From positions 124,001 through 188,000 of the forward strand of contig CAJIYK010000001.1 in the NCBI GenBank assembly GCA_905181685.1: 64,000 bases of DNA. Reading direction: 5' to 3'. Made by a program: the position numbers and the translations under genes. Origin of the DNA: Methylophilales bacterium BACL14 MAG-120910-bin43. GTDB lineage: Bacteria > Pseudomonadota > Gammaproteobacteria > Burkholderiales > Methylophilaceae. Positions 61,593 to 64,000 of this stretch are shown here, in pieces; within the stretch, counting starts at the first letter, position 1, and every line of letters begins with the position of its first letter. The notes below the pieces were generated by a model that was given only the letters and a program-made list of their open reading frames with translations, had not been told where the DNA came from and made no database searches.

Positions 61593-62945
61593 ATGACACT
61601 AAGTGTAGTTATTTTAGCTGCTGGAAAAGGTACTAGAATGTTTTCCGAGAAACCAAAAGTATTGCATGAATTATCAAATCAACCTCTATTGCAATATGTA
61701 ATTAATGCAGCCAAAAATTTAAAACCAGTTAATATAAATGTAGTAGTAGGTTATAAATCTAAATTAATTGAGCAAGAATTCTCAAAAGAAGATATCAATT
61801 GGGTTGTCCAAAAAGAACAACTTGGCACAGGTGATGCCGTTAAATACACCACTTCATTCTTAGAAGGCTCACAAACTTTAATTCTTTATGGAGATGTACC
61901 ATTAATAAATATCAATGATTTAACAAAATTGATACAAGTATCTGAAAATGGCTTGGGCATCCTCACATTTGATAAAAGAAATCCTAAAGGATACGGGAGA
62001 ATTAAAAGGACAGAAGGTGTGGTTGAAGGAATCATAGAGGAGAAAGATTGCTCAATAACAGAAAAAAAAATAACAGAAATAAATACAGGCATTATGTGTA
62101 TCGACAGTAGTAAGTTGAATAATTGGTTATCTCAAATAACCAATAATAATTCTCAAAAAGAATATTATTTAACTGATATAGTAGCTTTAGCAAAAAAAGA
62201 TAATACTAAAATTGTGACTCATGAAGCAAAAAATGAAAGTACAATTTCAGGCATAAACTCTAAAGCTGAATTAGATTGCTATGGAAAAAATAATGAAGCA
62301 AAAAAAGAATGAGAAGTTATTGAGCAAGGGGTAACTATAATCGATCCCTCACGAACTGAAATAAGGGGATCACTGGTTTGTGGGTCGGATGTTGAAATTG
62401 ATGTGGGATGTATATTTGAAGGTGAAGTAAAGCTTGGAAATAATGTAAAAGTAGGTGCTTATTCTCATGTCAAAGACAGTAATATTTTAGATAACTCTAA
62501 TATAAAACCTTATTCGCATATTGATACATCAGAAATTGGTATGAATAATAATATAGGTCCTTACGCAAGATTAAGGCCTGGTGCTAAGACAAAGAATAAT
62601 GTAAATATTGGGAATTTTGTCGAAATAAAAAATTCAATAGTAGGGTCAGGTAGCAAAATTAATCATCTTAGCTATGTCGGTGATAGTGAAGTAGGTGAAA
62701 ATGTAAATATTGGTGCGGGTTGTATTACATGTAATTATGATGGTGTAAATAAGCATAAAACTATCATTGAGGATGATGTTTTTATTGGTTCAAATTCACA
62801 ACTGGTTGCACCTCTTACAATAAGTGCGGGTTCAACAATAGGAGCTGGTTCAACAATTACTAAAGATACTCCAGCAAATCAGTTATCTCTCGCAAGATCA
62901 AAACAGACAAGTATCCCAAGCTGGGAAAGGCCTAAGAAGAAATAA
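61593..62945 (+). CDS. glmU: Bifunctional UDP-GlcNAc pyrophosphorylase / GlcN-1-P acetyltransferase (frameshifts near 62280 and 62330)
   Basis: [30 protein letters not shown], left-handed beta-helix repeats, [27 protein letters not shown]. Confidence 0.95.
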
Positions 62946-62947
62946 AT

Positions 62948-64000
62948 ATGTGTGGAATTGTCGCAGGCATCTCAAATAAAAATGTCTTACCAAAGCTTAT
63001 TGAAGGTTTAGAGCATCTAGAGTACAGAGGCTATGATTCAGCTGGCGTTGCAATCTTAAACGGATCAATTAAGAGAGTTCGATCTACGGGAAGAGTCACC
63101 TCAATTAAAACTAAAGTTAAAAAATCAAAATTAGAAGGTTTAATTGGAATTGGACACACAAGGTGGGCAACGCATGGAGGAGTAACTGAAGAGAATGCGC
63201 ACTCCGCATATTTCAAATAATAAAATTGCTTTAGTTCATAATGGCATTATTGAAAATCATGAAGAACAATGTGTTCGATTAAAGAAATTAGGATATAAGT
63301 TTGAGTCTGAAACAGATACAGAAGTAATTGCACACTTAATTGATCATTATCATAAGAAAAATGATTTACTTAAGTCAACGCAACTTGCCACAAAAGATTT
63401 AACAGGCGCATACGCCATTGCTGTAATTTCTATTGAAAATAAAGATGAAATAATATGTGCTCGTCTAGGCTGCCCATTGATAATTGGCCAAGGAAAATCT
63501 GAGTATTTTGCTGCCTCTGATATTAGTGCATTAATTGCTATTACAAGAAAAGTAATTTATTTAGAGGATGGAGATTTTGCAAAATTAACTAAAAATAACT
63601 TAGAAATTTTTGGCTCTAATTTGAAAAAAGTTAAAAGAAAAGTTAATGAGAGCAAAGTTAAAACATCGTCGATGGATTTAGGCCCTCATGATCATTTCAT
63701 GCAAAAAGAAATTTACGAACAACCCAGAGCAATTGGGGATACAATCGAAGCAGTTATAGATAACAATAAATTTGATAGTGCGTTATTTGGTAAAAATGCA
63801 AAAAATGTATTAAAGGATGTAAATAGCATTCTTATTCTTGCTGCAGGAACAAGTTATTATGCTGGGCTTACTGCTAAGTATTGGCTTAGAGGATGTTGCA
63901 AAAATTCAAACTTCTGTAGAAATTTCAAGTGAATATCGTTATCGAAATACAGTCCCAAATAAAAATCAATTAGTTATAAGCATCTCACAGTCAGGAGAAA
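62948..64000 (+). CDS. glmS: Glutamine-fructose-6-phosphate aminotransferase, partial (frameshifts near 63202 and 63886)
   Basis: [72 protein letters not shown]. Confidence 0.95.

Overview
The window looks like about 64 kb of an AT-rich, streamlined proteobacterial chromosome. Gene content and order suggest a betaproteobacterium, possibly a methylotroph (Methylophilaceae/OM43-like); this is inferred, not tested. The right half is the replication-origin neighbourhood: gyrB-dnaN-dnaA on the minus strand diverging from rpmH-rnpA-yidD-yidC-mnmE-[2x parS]-mnmG-rsmG-parA-parB-atpIBEFHAGDC-glmU-glmS. The left half holds housekeeping and metabolic genes: nrdJ, waaA, tolC, pcm, TPP riboswitch-thiC, uppP, mutY, actP, msrB, hemE, gltDB, hemL-thiE-thiD-priA, argS, dsbA and pnt. 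It also holds two less ordinary loci: a quinoprotein neighbourhood (QRS-type metallohydrolase, cytochrome b561, radical SAM, divergent PQQ dehydrogenase) and an alternative oxidase fused to a DUF3293-like domain. The most striking signal is that about 20 genes, many essential, are broken by single-base frameshifts. In about ten of them the shift is +1 and can be placed directly after an in-frame CTT (Leu) codon. Sequencing/assembly error is the default explanation, but the recurrent codon context deserves checking. No CRISPR array, tRNA, rRNA, transposase or phage gene was recognised.
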